From: Seriola aureovittata
Lineage: Eukaryota > Chordata > Actinopteri > Carangiformes > Carangidae
Reading direction: 5' to 3'
Assembly (NCBI RefSeq): GCF_021018895.1
Contig: NC_079379.1
Span: forward strand, 24,907,776 to 24,971,775
Length of the DNA stretch: 64,000 nucleotides
Made by a program: the position numbers and the translations under genes
The notes under the pieces: model-generated
Database searches by the model: none
Told to the model about the DNA's origin: nothing
The model's input: the letters and a program-made list of their open reading frames with translations, nothing else
Shown: positions 1 through 12,884 of the stretch, piece by piece
How positions within the stretch are numbered: position 1 is the stretch's first letter
Layout: each line of letters begins with the position of its first letter

Positions 1-1329
1 CTACCAAACCAGATAAAACTCCTGAATTCCTGTGTGAAAACAAAGAGGGTGTTTCTTAAAACCCTAATATCAAAAAGGTAAAAGACTAACCGCACAAAAG
101 ACTATTAACATGATTAATAAACTCTATATTGATGATCTACAACAACTAATCCCCACCGTCTCACTGCTGGTGACTGAGCACCAGTGTTTGCTAACATTAG
201 CTGTTGGTAATGAAATGACAAGCTAACACCGGCGCTCTCAGCTAGCTAACATTAGTTAGCTAACCTGTAACTCGAGGCTAAAGTTAGAAACAAGATGGCG
301 CCAGCGTTCATCTGTAGATACTTCACACAATCTGATTCAGACACTGTGCGGGTAAGACAGTATAGTGTATTAAACCAACCGGACAGTTCGATACTGACAC
401 TTACATTTAAAGTCGCTGTCCAACGGGCGGAGAGACGAAGCGGGAGCTACTGGCGCCAGTAGCAAGACTTAACGGCGGTTAGGAAATGGTACGGTCCACT
501 TTAGGGGTGTCTGAAATCCTATCACAAGATTCTTCCAGGCATGAACATGGGAAATACATTGTAATAGTTATAATTACAGGTAAGAAAAATATATAGATGT
601 TGCTGGACTGTTGTTTTTACCTCCTTTTGGGAGGGTCCATGTCTTAATCGGGGAGGTTAACCCCCCCATCCCCCCTAATTAAAACCCTGTTTACTACTGA
701 GCGATGTTGGCAACTGATTTTCTAACTAAATTTTTTAAACCTTTTACTTCAGCTTTCCATCACTGCTTTGTTTAACTCTAGAGTGTCTGAAATCTAATTT
801 TTGGAATGATAGAAAATACATGTATATTTACATACTTTTACATTTTGTCAGTGCAAAAATATCATCAATATAAAATTATGGATTTCTTAAATCAGGCTTC
901 ATCATACACTTTATTTACTTCTCTTTATACTGGATGCTTCTGAAATTAATGAGGTGTAATAATCTTTAACCAACCTAAACTTCTAGTTTGTTTATTTTAA
1001 AGGATACAGTTACTTTGCAGATTAAGATTTTACATAAAACAAAGGGTCAATTTGTAAAATATGATGCTTTGTTATGGGTTAAACTAGCATCAGTGTAGTA
1101 GCTATATTTAATATCACCATGAGCAGCTACCAGGCTAACAATTAAATGCTCCTTGGTATAGGATGAATGCATCAGTAATAATAATCACATAGTATATACT
1201 AGGTGAGGAAGTAGGCGGAGTTGGTGCAGGAGGTGGAGCAGTATCAACCAGACATAGATGGGCCGGTTCTTCAGGACACATATAAACTAACTCCTCATGT
1301 GATGCTGCCTGTCTCCTTTGTTCTTTAAG
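1..1329. other. Upstream/intronic stretch before the first recognisable ankmy2 exon
   Basis: AT-rich DNA with no exon matching the usual ankmy2 N-terminus (about 45 residues before the first ankyrin repeat). The canonical first exons are probably upstream of the window. Around 230-460 it is more GC-rich and contains ATG at 295 followed by 19 open codons and a consensus donor (gtaaga) at 352, in phase 0. That is the phase required by the acceptor at 1329, so this could be an alternative first exon. No other gene is seen. Confidence 0.5.
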
Positions 1330-4300
1330 TATGGCATGACTCCACTGATGCATGCAGCATATAAAGGCAAGGCAGATATGTGTCGTCTGCTGCTGCAGCA
1401 TGGGGCCGATGTGAATTGCAACTAACATGAATATGGATACACTGCTCTCATGTTTGCCAGCCTGTCAGGTACAAGTGTGTGTGTTGTAAGCTTTTCTTGA
1501 AGTGCTTTTTATTGATTTAAATCTAAATTTATCTAGTTTAAGATTTAAGTTTCAGTAATTCATTGTTGGTACAATGAAGTGTTGTACTTCTGAATATCAA
1601 ACCACTGATTCCTACAGGGAAGACAGACATCACCTCCATGATGCTGGATGCAGGAGCAGAGACAGACCTGGTGAACTCTGTGGGTCGCACCGCTGCTCAG
1701 ATGGCAGCGTTTGTAGGTGAGACAGGCAAAGACTGTACTGGTAGCGATCTAGTGACTGTGAGGTTGCTCACATCACAACCTCTACGTTCTCCTTCCAGGC
1801 CAGCACGACTGTGTAACAGTGATCAATAACTTCTTCTCACGGGCAAGGCTGGAGTACTACACCAGACCACAGGGGCTGGAGAGGGAGCCCAAGCTGCCTC
1901 AAAGGCTGGCGGGGCCGCTGCACAAGATCATCATGACCACCAACCTCAACCCAGTCAAGGTGAGGCCCACTAATGAGCTGAAGCATGCACACCTCATCAC
2001 ATGGTCACTGGCACCTGATTTCAGAAGTATATTTCAGTTTTATTTTTTGGCTGGACCGCAACAGTGGGAACAGCACTATAATCAGGAATGTCCCTGACTG
2101 ACTGACTGACTGACTGATTGAGTGTTGACAACTTAGCTCATTGTCTCTAGACTTGGAGAGTTTGTTTCAATCAGTCTGGGTATAATCCTGGTTCAGGTCT
2201 GGACCGTGTATGTGCACAGGCAGTCTACTGCAGGCGGTATATCAAAAATAACATATCTGCCTTAATCCAGTATATTTTTCTACTCTACCTATGTATTTTC
2301 TGTTTAAATGGGACGCTATAATGGAATTGGCAATATAGCTTATGAATTTTAAGACTGGGGGTGCACTGCTTGTGCAGCTGCGTCAGGGATCATGATCGAA
2401 GTGATAGTGAAGGAACTGCTCTCTCCGCTGTGTCCAGTTTTTATTCAGCCTGACCAATCAATCAGATAGAAAAAAGGTTTGATTATTTGAATGTGGCATG
2501 TTTATGATTGGTCAAATCGACAAGGACAAAATAAATATTCTTTTTCAAATTTGGGATGAAGCCGGAGGCTTTGGTGGGGCATTGCTCCCCCCGTGCCCAT
2601 GCCTAGAGATCAACTGTAAAGGTAGTATGACGGTAATGTGCAGTGCTAAAGACTGATTACACACACAGGCTTGGAAAGTCCGGTGCCCTCTGAGTTCCTT
2701 ACAGGCCCATGTGATCTGTGCTGGCTCCGCTTCAGACCACAGCTCTCACTGGGCCGCCCTCCATCTAAATATATCGACTGGGAGTCAGTCAGATATATTA
2801 GGTGGCACTTGCATGTTGAAATATTACAGAGGGCGTCAGCAGGAAGCGGTGTGTGCACAACATGGTGTTAATATAAACTAAGCTTTGACAGTATTTCTGT
2901 GTATATGAAGATCACATAGAACGCAGCCGACAGCAGACGTCATGTAATGTTAGTGTCAGGATGCATTCCTAACTCCACATCATACAGATATTCATGGCCC
3001 CCTGATTATGAATCCTAATGGTTTTGCTGATGTTGGTCGGTTGGTCTACCACTTTGACCTATACTATCAATATCTCACGATTGGATGGGGTTGCCCCAAC
3101 ATTGTGTACAGACATTCATACTCCCCAGAGGATAATTCCTACCAACCTCTTCTGGTGCCTTTGCTGATAGTATTTATATACATATATATATATATATATA
3201 TTCAACAAAGGATGAAGCTGTTTGCATTCTTTTATTTGACATCTACTGGGCTTCTTTCCAAAGAATGAGGGATTAGTGTCTGGTTGCTGTCACTGTCAGC
3301 CTCAGTGTAAGCAATGCAGTGTTAACAGTACACGATGCATAAGCTATGAATAACAGAATGAGATGGAATAACTGAGGGATATAGTGTATGTACTCCCTCC
3401 TTCCTGTCCCAATCATTGACCCCAGAACAGCTCTGCCCAGACATGTTTGTCTAACCAGCTCTCCAATCTGTCAGATAGTCATGCTGGTGAAGGAGAACCC
3501 TGTGCTGGTGGACGTGGAAGCTCTGGAGAAGTGTTACCAGGTGATGGACCTGCTGTGTGAGCAGTGTGTGAAGCAGCAAGACATGAACGAGGTGCTGGCC
3601 ATGAAGATGCACTACATCAGCTGTGTGCTGCAGAAATGCCTGGCCTTCCTGCAGAAACAAGACGACAAGCTAGATGCACTTGTCAAGAGGTGAGTCAGTC
3701 CTCATCTGAACACGGAGCTTCAGGAAGTGCTCAATCAATCTACACTCAATAACCCATATTGACAAAATGTTTCTAGATGTTTCTCTAAATTCATTAAAAA
3801 TAAAAAAATATGCAGTAGTCAGCTGCTTCCTGTTTACTTTAATTATCACTGATATGTGTCTAGACCTGGACTGGAGTCCATCTGTGGTGAACTGAACTGA
3901 CTGGATAGAGTTTAGAAAGACTCACACCTGTGTGTATCAGGTCCCACAGCTCACCTGCAGGTCCATGATGACCATGATGATGATGATGTGCAGATGTGAT
4001 GAGACAGAGATCAGGACAAAAAGCTCTGAGGGTTTAACTTGTCCAGGTTTTCTGTCTCTGAGATTTCAGCCCAATACAAGAGGGTCATGAAGCCACCATG
4101 ATCAGTCAGCGTCATCCTCTGGGGACCCTAAATATCGACAACAAATATCATTGGAATCCAATCCAACTAGGTACAATATATAATATGACATCACTTTCTG
4201 TTGTCTCCGACCTGCTTTAATGCTGCTGGGCCCCAGCCTGCTGAGGGGGAGGGACAGTGATGGTTTCCCACAGTACCAGGAGAAGTTCATTCGGGACTGC

Positions 4301-6103
4301 ATCAGGAAGTTTCCTTACTGTGAGGCCACACTGCTTCAGCAGCTGGTGAGGAGCATTGCACCGGTAGAGATTGTAAGTGAAGAAGAGAACTGAAGCGCAG
4401 TGAATAAAATATCATGTTTAGCTAAAGGCCTCAAGAATCAATGAGGAAAAGTAGAGTGGGGTTAGTATTAGCTGGTGATATACAGTGGGGTGATTTAGGT
4501 TACTGGGTAATTATTTTCTCTTTAATCACTGTTGATATATCACTGTTAATGTGACTGATATAACTTTAATGCATCATGGCACCTTGTTTCCAGGGCAACA
4601 ACCCGACAGCATTCTCCGTGCTGACCCAGGCGCTGACAGGTCAGATGACGTTTGTTGATGCCGACTATTGTGCTACATGTGGGGAGAGGGGAGCAGACAA
4701 GAGATGCTCCCTGTGTAAAGCAGTAAGTCGACGTCTATAATCTAAGTCTGGTCATGAGGGATCTCCATGTTCTACCTGTGGCTCATGTTCTCTTTGTCTT
4801 CAAGGTGACTTACTGCAACCTGACCTGCCAGAAGCTCCACTGGTTCACCCACAAAAAGATATGCAGGATTCTGCAGGAGCAGAACGCTGACCTGGAGAAG
4901 GACACTCCGAGGCTGAAAGAGCTGAAAGGTGCTCATCTTTTACCTGTCTTCTACAGTTTAGTACTGTACACCTGTGGGTCACAGAGTCTGCTCTGGGGAG
5001 CGAAGCTACCCCCCTTCCCTCAACTCTGTGTATGTATCCCATTGCCTTGAAGTACCTGTCGTGGTACGTGGCAGACTGCAAGAGCCAGCCTCATTATGTT
5101 GTGCTTAAAGGCTGATGCCAACAATTTTCCACTTCAGCATGTGTTTCCAGGTGTTCCAGGTGTTCCAGGTCAGCTTTTTCTATAATACCCACCCGGCAAT
5201 ACTACTACAAATTTACAAGACTTTTATGAAGGTGTTCTGAAGATAAACGCTTAAACTTTTGTCAGTATTCGCATATCATACCTGATTACTTCAGTTAGAG
5301 TCTCCAATATTCAATTATTAAGTTCATTTTTTCACGAGAACATAACTATAACTCATTAATCTATCAACATGCGGTGGTGACTTTGGTGTTTGGTGTTTTT
5401 ACATAAAAGTATTCTGAGTTATGAATGTGGTAAGGAGAAGTCAATTGCAGACTATCGAGCGACTTCACAGCACTTCTCTCCACATTTCAAACATTTCCCT
5501 CCTTCCTGCTGCATCAGTGGCTGTGTCAGCGGGTATAATTGTTTTTGTTAACTTTCTGGCTACAAAATGTAGATCTACCTGCAAAGATCCGTTAAGATTT
5601 CACTTCAGGAGGCCTGGGTGAAGACAGCGAGTGCACCCGAGCGAAAGGCCGATGACGCGATTCTTTCAGTCTGCGAAAGTGCTCCTATTGGTTACTGCCT
5701 GTGTCAATCATTCTCTATGACTTCTTTAGGACAAAAATACAAAAAAAATGTACGAACTGATGTAGTTTAGGTTGGGTTTTAGTCATATGCTCATTTTTTC
5801 ATGCATACGTTCCCTGTCATCCTGTTTCATTGGATGTAATGCAGGTCAGCAGCAGGACAGTGAAGGCTGTAGCTAACAGCATATATCAGGCCACGTGTGC
5901 GCCCTCTAGTGTTGAATAAACATAATTACTATGTCGGCTCCCTGTTAGATGATGAAAGCGACCTGGTGCTGGAGACGGCCAACTTCCTGCAGGAGCTGTG
6001 TCTGCGGGCGGAGGAGAAGGTGGCTGCCGCTGGAGGCTGCCCTGCAGAGCTGCTCGCCTGTCCCTCCACTTCCACCGAGGGACCGTCCTGCACCCAAGAC
6101 TGA
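1330..6103 (+). CDS. ankmy2: Ankyrin repeat and MYND domain protein 2, 5' partial, with one internal stop
   Basis: Exons: 1330-1468, 1618-1716, 1799-1959, 3475-3689, 4237-4372, 4594-4722, 4805-4928, 5949-6103 (386 codons including the stop; the human protein has about 441 residues). Seen: ankyrin repeats ([45 protein letters not shown]), then a helical middle part ([35 protein letters not shown]). A C-terminal MYND zinc finger starts [16 protein letters not shown] and has all eight Cys/His ligands. The tail is acidic and variable. All exon phases join correctly. Known of the family: ANKMY2 acts with FKBP38 in ciliary/Hedgehog signalling and adenylyl cyclase trafficking. Odd: codon 1423-1425 is TAA where the family has Gln (one C-to-T change from CAA). 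Every later exon is intact, so this may be a rare allele, a sequencing error or a recent lesion rather than an old pseudogene. The first ~45 residues are not in the window. Confidence 0.88.
2988..3170. repeat. Degenerate interspersed repeat inside an ankmy2 intron
   Basis: Two related blocks, attcatggccccctgattatg and attcatactccccagaggat, surround a segment with 'ggttggtctaccactttgacc' and 'attggatggggttgcc'. This resembles a very common teleost dispersed repeat. It is followed by a short (TA)n run at 3177-3202. Called from family resemblance only. Confidence 0.45.
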
Positions 6104-6826
6104 GGCAGGACAACCAGCCGAGGACCCTGAACGACTCTGAGTCACCTGTTTTTGTGAATTTTCACAAAGGTTACACATGGAGAGGCGTGGCCGAGCAGAC
6201 ACCATGTCAGCAGGATACTTCCTGTTTCTATATTTCACATCAAGCCATGTAGTTTTAGATCAGCAAAAGCTGATCCTGGTAACTTTACACACTGGCAGCT
6301 GCTCAAAGTAAAGTCTTAGTATTGCGATTTTCCAAATTAAAAATAAGAAGCTGATGCCAGAAAATATTCTGGTTAGTCTGATAAGTGAATGATAGATTCT
6401 AGTTCTAGCTTTTCTGGGAGGAACAATCACTCAGTACTGTTGAAGAGACCGTCGCTAAACGTGATCACAAAGAGTATTATTAAGGAGTTGACCTCCTACT
6501 TTCTCCACATTCTTTTAGTGTTTTAGCAGATACCTCAGAACATTGTGAATTAATTTGCATGTAGGTGAAAACAAAATATCAGTTGAGAACAGGTTTGTGT
6601 GCAGACAGAAGAGGAAGAGAAAATCCTCCATCTTTGGCCCAGTCAGGTGCAGGAGAGCCGGCTGTGACGGGCTGTGGTCAGGTAAAGATAGAAGTGGGGC
6701 CCCTGTCCTAACTGTCCGTGAGCTGCAGCAGGAACTGCTCCGTGTGCGTCAGGCCAGGGACATTCGGTGGACATGGTCTCCATCTCTCTCCTCTCCTTTC
6801 CTGTGATCTCTTTGCTGTCATTAGTT

Positions 6827-6832
6827 AATAAA
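6827..6832 (+). terminator. Candidate ankmy2 polyadenylation signal
   Basis: AATAAA lies 724 bases past the ankmy2 stop and is the first canonical signal noticed downstream on this strand. The 3' UTR end is inferred only. Confidence 0.35.
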
Positions 6833-8056
6833 GACATAGATACATCCTGTCCTGTTTCAGCTACTTACTGACTCCACAGAGGAACATTGATATCGGACGA
6901 CTCTGCAAAATCCCAAATTACAACAACAACAACAACAACAACATTACCTAACTTAAGTTTTTCAAATTCTCACTTTAAACACATATGCTCAGGTCTAATG
7001 TGTACGTCTAATGAACCACGCCTGAACCACAGTTAATACTTTATGTGGCAACACAAACATCTGGCCACAGCTGGAGAAAGACTGGAGTTACTGTTAATAA
7101 AAAGGGCAAATGTTGGAGTAAACTCCAGATGTGCAACATGTCCATCAACCTCACTCTCAACTTAGTGCCTCACTAAATAAACACACACTACTTCCTGATT
7201 GATCCTGAATGTCTGCACATATAATGTGTGAGGTGCTGAATCATCAATATGGACATAGACATAGTGTTTACACCTTGTCAGTCCAGGACAGTGATCAGTC
7301 AGTAAATAACAGTAAACCTAAATGTCCTTTGTGTTGTCTGTACTAACAATATCCTCATGGACTGGACACCACTGATTCCACATGCAAAATGTATAGGCTG
7401 TGTACAGAGTTGTGTTTATCCCTGTGTGTAGTTCAGAGGCTGTTTGTCACAGGAAACACACACTTCACCTCTGTGTGGATCACAGCCTTGTACAAACACA
7501 GTCATGGACTACAAACTGAGAATGATTGTATTAATGAAAAATACTGAACTCAGCTGTAAAAACACAGTTCCATGATGTGAACATCACTGTGTTCCTGGTG
7601 TGAACTCTAGGTAGTGATGTGCATTTGATCTTCGACGTGTTTTTGTTGTGTTGTTAAAGTAGCCACATCCGTCTACTTTCATCTGCTTTATCTACTAAAT
7701 GAGTAACGTTTGCTGACATCAGAGGGACTGGGTGAAGTTACTTTACCAGCTGTGATCACGTGCCGTCATATATCAGACTGTGGCTCGTCTACAGGCCCAA
7801 CAACAGACTGTCTGTGATGACACTGTAAAGACCTCAGTAACAGATGAATCACAGGTTTTACTTGCTAAATATCCTAAGAAGTAACTTCAGAAGGTTGTTT
7901 TCATTTATTTATTTGGCACCATGATCAATGTAAATGCCATTAGATTTTTCATACATATTTTAAGTTTTCCTCCAACATTACTCCAGTTACACCAGCAGGT
8001 GGCGGCGTTTTCCTTCTCCTCTCCTTTCCCTCCTTCTTATGTTTTTCTGAATGGCT
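6833..8056. other. Intergenic DNA without a recognised gene
   Basis: Contains an (ACA)n run at 6918-6942 and otherwise unremarkable AT-rich sequence. No open frame with splice support or family similarity was found. Confidence 0.5.
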
Positions 8057-8843
8057 AAAACATTAAATCCCAAACACTCAGTGCCCTGAACACATTTAAT
8101 GGATCAATCAGTCTTTTGGAAACAAACATAAATAAGTTTCACCTGGTCAGACACAAGCTTCAGATCTCATTTCACCTTTTTACAAAATCCTAAACTCATT
8201 TTCACTAAAACAAATAGTTTTTATCAGTTGCTAAAAAGAGCTGGTGAAAACTGCAGCCTCAGAAACTCTTCATACAGTCTGAATTACCAACACGCTTCTT
8301 GACCAGCTGTTAATCTCACCTACAAAACTCACTCCAACCAGCAAAACTCTTTGTTTTTACTATATTCAAAGATATTGAAGCACATTGCTGCATTTCTGAT
8401 TCACTCTTGTTACATACAGTCAATAAAGTGAAACGGTGTTGTTCTTATTCTATAATGAAATACTGATTTATGTGAAAGATGATTAAAACTCCAAAGATGA
8501 AAGTTAATAACTGCTGTGATGCTCCTTGTTGTAGTGTTTTATGTGTCAGTGTGTGAGTGAGTTTTGTAGGTGAGATTAACAGCTGGTCAAGAAGCGTGTT
8601 GGTAATTCAGACTGCGACTGTATGAAGAGTTTCTGAGGCGGCAGTTTTCACCAGCTCTTTTTAGCAACTGATAAAAACTATTTGTTTTAGTGAAAATGAG
8701 TTTAGGGTTTTGTAAAAAGGTGAAATGAGATCTGAAGCTTGTGTCTGACCAGGTGAAACTTATTTATGTTTGTTTCCAAAAGAGTGATTGATTCAATAAA
8801 TGTGTTCAGGGTGTTGGGTTCAGAGAATGGGATTTAATGTTTT
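8057..8843. mobile_element. Foldback element with ~280-bp inverted arms (non-autonomous DNA transposon/MITE type)
   Basis: The left arm (8057-8333) is repeated inverted as the right arm (8556-8843), starting aaaacattaaatccc and ending gggatttaatgtttt. The arms match almost base for base over long stretches, for example the blocks around 'gaccagctgttaatctcacc' and 'agctggtgaaaactgcagcc'. The loop between them is about 220 bases. No coding capacity and no clear target-site duplication are seen. Transcribed, it would form a very long hairpin. Confidence 0.85.
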
Positions 8844-8958
8844 ATCAGTACAGAATAACTGTAAAACTACGACTGAAGACAAACAAAGAGGTAACCAGGA
8901 TGAAAAAGAGGCTTCTCCTCAGCCTCACTTTCTCACACACGGTGAACGTCCTTCGGCG

Positions 8959-9087
8959 ATGCTTCGTTTTCTATGGAGCTCCGTCTTCCTGACGGCATTG
9001 TTCTCTGTTTCCCATGGGAGCTCGCTGACCCCTGTCACTGTGCTCACAGGCACAAGCAGCAAGCATGGCTGCTGTCACGCTGAGTGT
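8959..9087 (+). CDS. Candidate signal-peptide-encoding first exon, gene unknown
   Basis: ATG at 8959 opens a frame beginning MLRFLWSSVFLTALFSVSHG. This is a good secretory signal (basic residue, hydrophobic core, small residues before a likely cleavage), followed by a Ser/Thr-rich stretch and a Cys pair. The frame meets a strong donor, GAGT|gtaagt, at about 9087/9088 and stops shortly after if unspliced. I found no matching downstream exon and no family similarity. It lies just after the foldback element. It may be a real secreted-protein exon, or chance. Confidence 0.25.
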
Positions 9088-9099
9088 AAGTAGAGTCAC

Positions 9100-10734
9100 C
9101 CTCCTGTTTCTGCCCTATTATCCCCTCTCCCCTCACCTGCGTGTCACACTCACTCCGGACCGCTGTGAAGCATAAAAGCTTGATCTCAAATTTCCGGTTT
9201 CTGAGATGTAAAAATTAGCAAATGCTCCGTGGGATCAAATAACTTTGATAGTCTTCTTACAAGCCCCCGGGCTCATTTTTCCACGGCCTCCCCTCATCCA
9301 TACCTCCAGCTCGATGATGTGATGTGACAAACACAGCTTTTTGGGGTAATTGGAGATCATTTGGAGGGACAAGGGAGGGAAAGGGGAAAAAAACACACTC
9401 CCCACCGCTGTGTAATAATAACGGCATGAACTGGACAGTTTGGGAGTGGATTTATTTTCAGTGGTATCAAAGGAGAGACGAGGAGAGTTGGAGTAAAGTC
9501 ATTGTCAGAGAGTCCTGGGAAAGGCGTGTAAGAGGACACCGCGGGTCTTAGGGGCAAAGTTTCGGCAGGATAAAGGTGGAGAGGAGGCTTTGTCTGGCTA
9601 CTGTATGATTTGGATAATGGACATATACATACATCATGAAGGTGAGCTCATCCACGCAGCGCTGGCTGGATGGGGCTCAGTGAAGAACCTCGATCCAGAG
9701 CATGAAACTGTTGTTTCATAATGCATTTTCTGCAAGATGAAGATGACACGACACGTGTCTGTGGCATGGAGAGCATGTTAACTGTAAATAGAAATATACT
9801 GTAAGTGTTTTTCATGCTGTGAGGTGACTTCTGCCCTGAAGCGTGTCTTCAGGTATTCCTCTCAGGATCTTAACCTCACCATTAATGCAGATCAGGTTAG
9901 TTCGAGCCGGAGAGTCAAACCCTGGGCCAAAAAGTCCAAAATCGCTTGTACTGCACATTCAGATAAATACACTGAGTGACAGTGAAGACTGAAGGTTCAA
10001 CGTTCCTCTTGTCTCCAGGACAGTGAGAGGAAAATGTAAAAGACAAATGTACCTGAAACAGTAGAATTGCCGTGAGCTGGAATGAACTAGAAACACGAAA
10101 CTTTGCTCAATAAATGGAAATGATGTTCATCAACTTTCCAAGAAGTATGAACCTGATTGGCTGCACGGTGCCGCTGTAATAAAGGCTCTAAAATGTAACT
10201 GACACCTGACCTGAAATTTCATGTTCCAAAAGCAGCGCCATAATAATTTATCAAAGGTTCTGTTCATCAATATCTGCCATCTTAAACCTTTGCTCAATTT
10301 GCAGTGAGCTGGATGAGTCAGACACGAAAAAAAAAAAAAAATAAAAAACATGTATGAGCTGATGAATAAAGTGACTTGTTTTAACAGGTGAGTGAAATTC
10401 TAGTATCATTTTATTTCCATGTTAGCACTAGCTAGCAGGTATGTGTCTGCACTCACCACACCTGGCTTGTTATCTTAGCTCATCAGCTAGCTAATTAGCC
10501 GGTAGATTAATTAGCCAAGGACTAACCCTCGAACAAGACGCCCAGCTGTGCTAACGATGCTAACGGGCGCGTAGCTTATACCCGCCTCTTTGCTCACCTT
10601 GAGCTTCAGGAGCTGACGTCACAGAGGACTGACTGTGGAATAATACTGTCTGTTATCTGAGTCCACGCGCCGCTTCCTTCTAAGGCCGAACTGAAATGAG
10701 CCGGTCTGGTCTACAGAGGATTTTGAAATGGGAT
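9100..10734. other. Intergenic DNA, no gene recognised
   Basis: Open frames here are short and lack splice support or domain similarity. A poly-A run lies near 10327-10345. 'Gctagc/gctaac'-rich sequence around 10420-10580 resembles common teleost dispersed repeats. Confidence 0.45.
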
Positions 10735-11192
10735 GATTAATGCCCAAGTCTTTATATCACAATTTCCAGAACTATCTCAGCTGTTTCTGTAATGAATCCT
10801 CTTTCTGACTCTCTTTGCAAAAAGATCATTTGGCCAAAATGCTGAAAAACTGAAGCCCAGTTTTTGGAATTCTCCAAATCAATAATGTGGATGAACTGAA
10901 ACGAGTTTAAGTCTTAAGTTCATGAAAAATAGAGCAATAAATGAGTGAAATAGTAGATTAATGTATAATAAAGGCCTAGTTGAAGTGCTGACCCTCACTC
11001 TGCTTTAACTAAATTTTAGATTTGTTGCATGCCTTCAGGCTGTGTGAGCCCCGGCTTTGAGTCACATACAATCTTGCAAGAATAAGAAACAGAAAGTGGA
11101 AAGTCTAGAGATTCTAACAACATTCAAACCATATTTCTGCTCTGTGTTATCACAGAGATATTAATAGAAACATCCGTCGACCTCAGATGGTT
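10735..11192 (+). mobile_element. TIR element copy A
   Basis: This segment is repeated in opposite orientation at about 15438-15962. Shared blocks include 'aaaagatcatttggccaaa', 'aaactgaagcccagtttttg' and 'tctgtgttatcacagagata'. One end carries the terminal motif acctcagatggtt, a variant of copy B's acctcagagggtt. The other terminus is not recognisable, so this copy looks truncated. No transposase frame. Confidence 0.7.
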
Positions 11193-12884
11193 GATATTAG
11201 CTGTGTTAAGTCGCCTGTTAGAAACGTTTCTTCATGGTCTCTTCTCATATAACAGAAGAAGAGAGATTTTACATACAGGTCCTGAACAACACCTGTGTGT
11301 GTTGTCAGTGCTTTGAACTGTCACTTTACAGCGTGTTGGTGCTAATGCAGGTTTCCAGCAGGATGAGATCATCAGGAAAGCAACAAGGCTATCAGATGCT
11401 CCTGGAGCATTCTGTGTGGACACCCAACACCAGGTGAGGAACAAACAGCACAGCCTTTATGTCCTCCTGTCTGCAGGGGTTGTCTGTGTGTTACAATAAG
11501 ATGGCCTCGTGGATAGGAAACCCTGTCTCCTTAATGTGGACCGTAATGGACCATGTTAGAGTTTCAGTCCTCGGCTCTGACCGCCGAGGTTCCTCTCAAC
11601 CATCAGTGATGTGATGTAAACATACGTCTCCCTCTCTCTGTGAGACGAGCACGAAACCTGCGACTGCTCTGTGAGGAAAACCCCCTGTAACCTTTAAACA
11701 ACCGCATCAGTAGTGTTAAGTAGGAGGCTCAGGCTTTTTGTCCTCCTTTACTTTTGTCCTCTGTGTTCCTTCCAGCAGCTTTAGAAGAGGATCTCGGAGG
11801 GCAGGCGTGTGATCCCTGTGTGGCTGTGAAACACAGTGTGTCTTTGTGTGGCGACGGTTTTCTGAGCGCTGCGGCTGTGAGGGCATCCTTCACTTACATC
11901 CTGCCTGAATGAGGAGCAGGTGTGTCTGCAGCACAGAGATTAAACTCTCTTTGACTATCTGAGGCTATTGACTGCAGAACACACATGTAGACAGACATCC
12001 AGCAGCAGCACCTTTCACAGCGTCAGGCCTCGGGACACTCAACAAAATGGACCTTTGTATGATTCTATTTTGGTCTTTTTCTGAGCATGTTTGCAGACGA
12101 TGAATTTCTGCAGCTTTTGATGTGGCTCCCGCCCTTTCTTTGATGTTCACAGCACCAGAAACCTGCCCACTGATACGATTCATAACGTAGGGAAGAGGAA
12201 GATTAACACTTAAGGTGGAGGGCCTTTGTGAGCGATAATGTGGCTGTGGAGCAGCAGAGGCTCGACATGATCTCATGATTTATCGCTGCTTGTTCTGGTC
12301 TGGATGTGACCACACGGCTTCCTGACACCCAGCGGTGTCCCCGCCCACGCTGTGATCCTCCTATTCAGCGATGTGTGAACTCCGCAGGCAGAAACGTGTG
12401 TGTGTTGTGTTCAAAGACCGACAGTGTTAATGTTAATGTGAGGCACCAGGGTTTGGCAGGATGTGGAGTCTGCTCAGATAAAGTATTGTAAGCCGCTGGT
12501 AAAGAGATGCATCAATAGACGTGTAATTACAGCTTGCAGCAGGTGTCTCAGCTCAGAGGTGATGGTCCTCGTCCACACACACGACACCATGACTCATAAA
12601 GGCGGGAAAAACAACGGCCAGTATCACCGTGGCCCCGAGAGCTCAACGCACTGCAGCTGAATAAAACACATTAGCAGACAAACAGACAACTTCAGAGAAC
12701 AACGTCAACCTGACGACGAGCTGCAAATCCTCAAACACAACCAGCGTTTCCAGGGGACACTAAAGAGTGACGAACCCGCTGGGACGCACTTGTTGTTCAA
12801 CACTTTTAAACTTCAAAAGTCACAAAGCAACAAGTGTGTCTCAGCAGGTTCATCACTTTTTTATTCCTCCGCACCGGCGACAGT
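11193..12884. other. Intergenic DNA, no gene recognised
   Basis: Several open frames of 60-100 codons occur on both strands. None has a convincing splice pattern, domain or codon signal. Confidence 0.45.

Noticed and set aside
5841..5890. Acceptor-like site with a following 10-codon frame as the last ankmy2 exon
   Set aside because: It stops at once. The acceptor at 5948 continues in phase and gives a longer, plausible acidic C-terminus.
11965..12276. 103-codon reverse frame between ankmy2 and sostdc1
   Set aside because: No splice pattern, no recognisable motif and no codon-level evidence.
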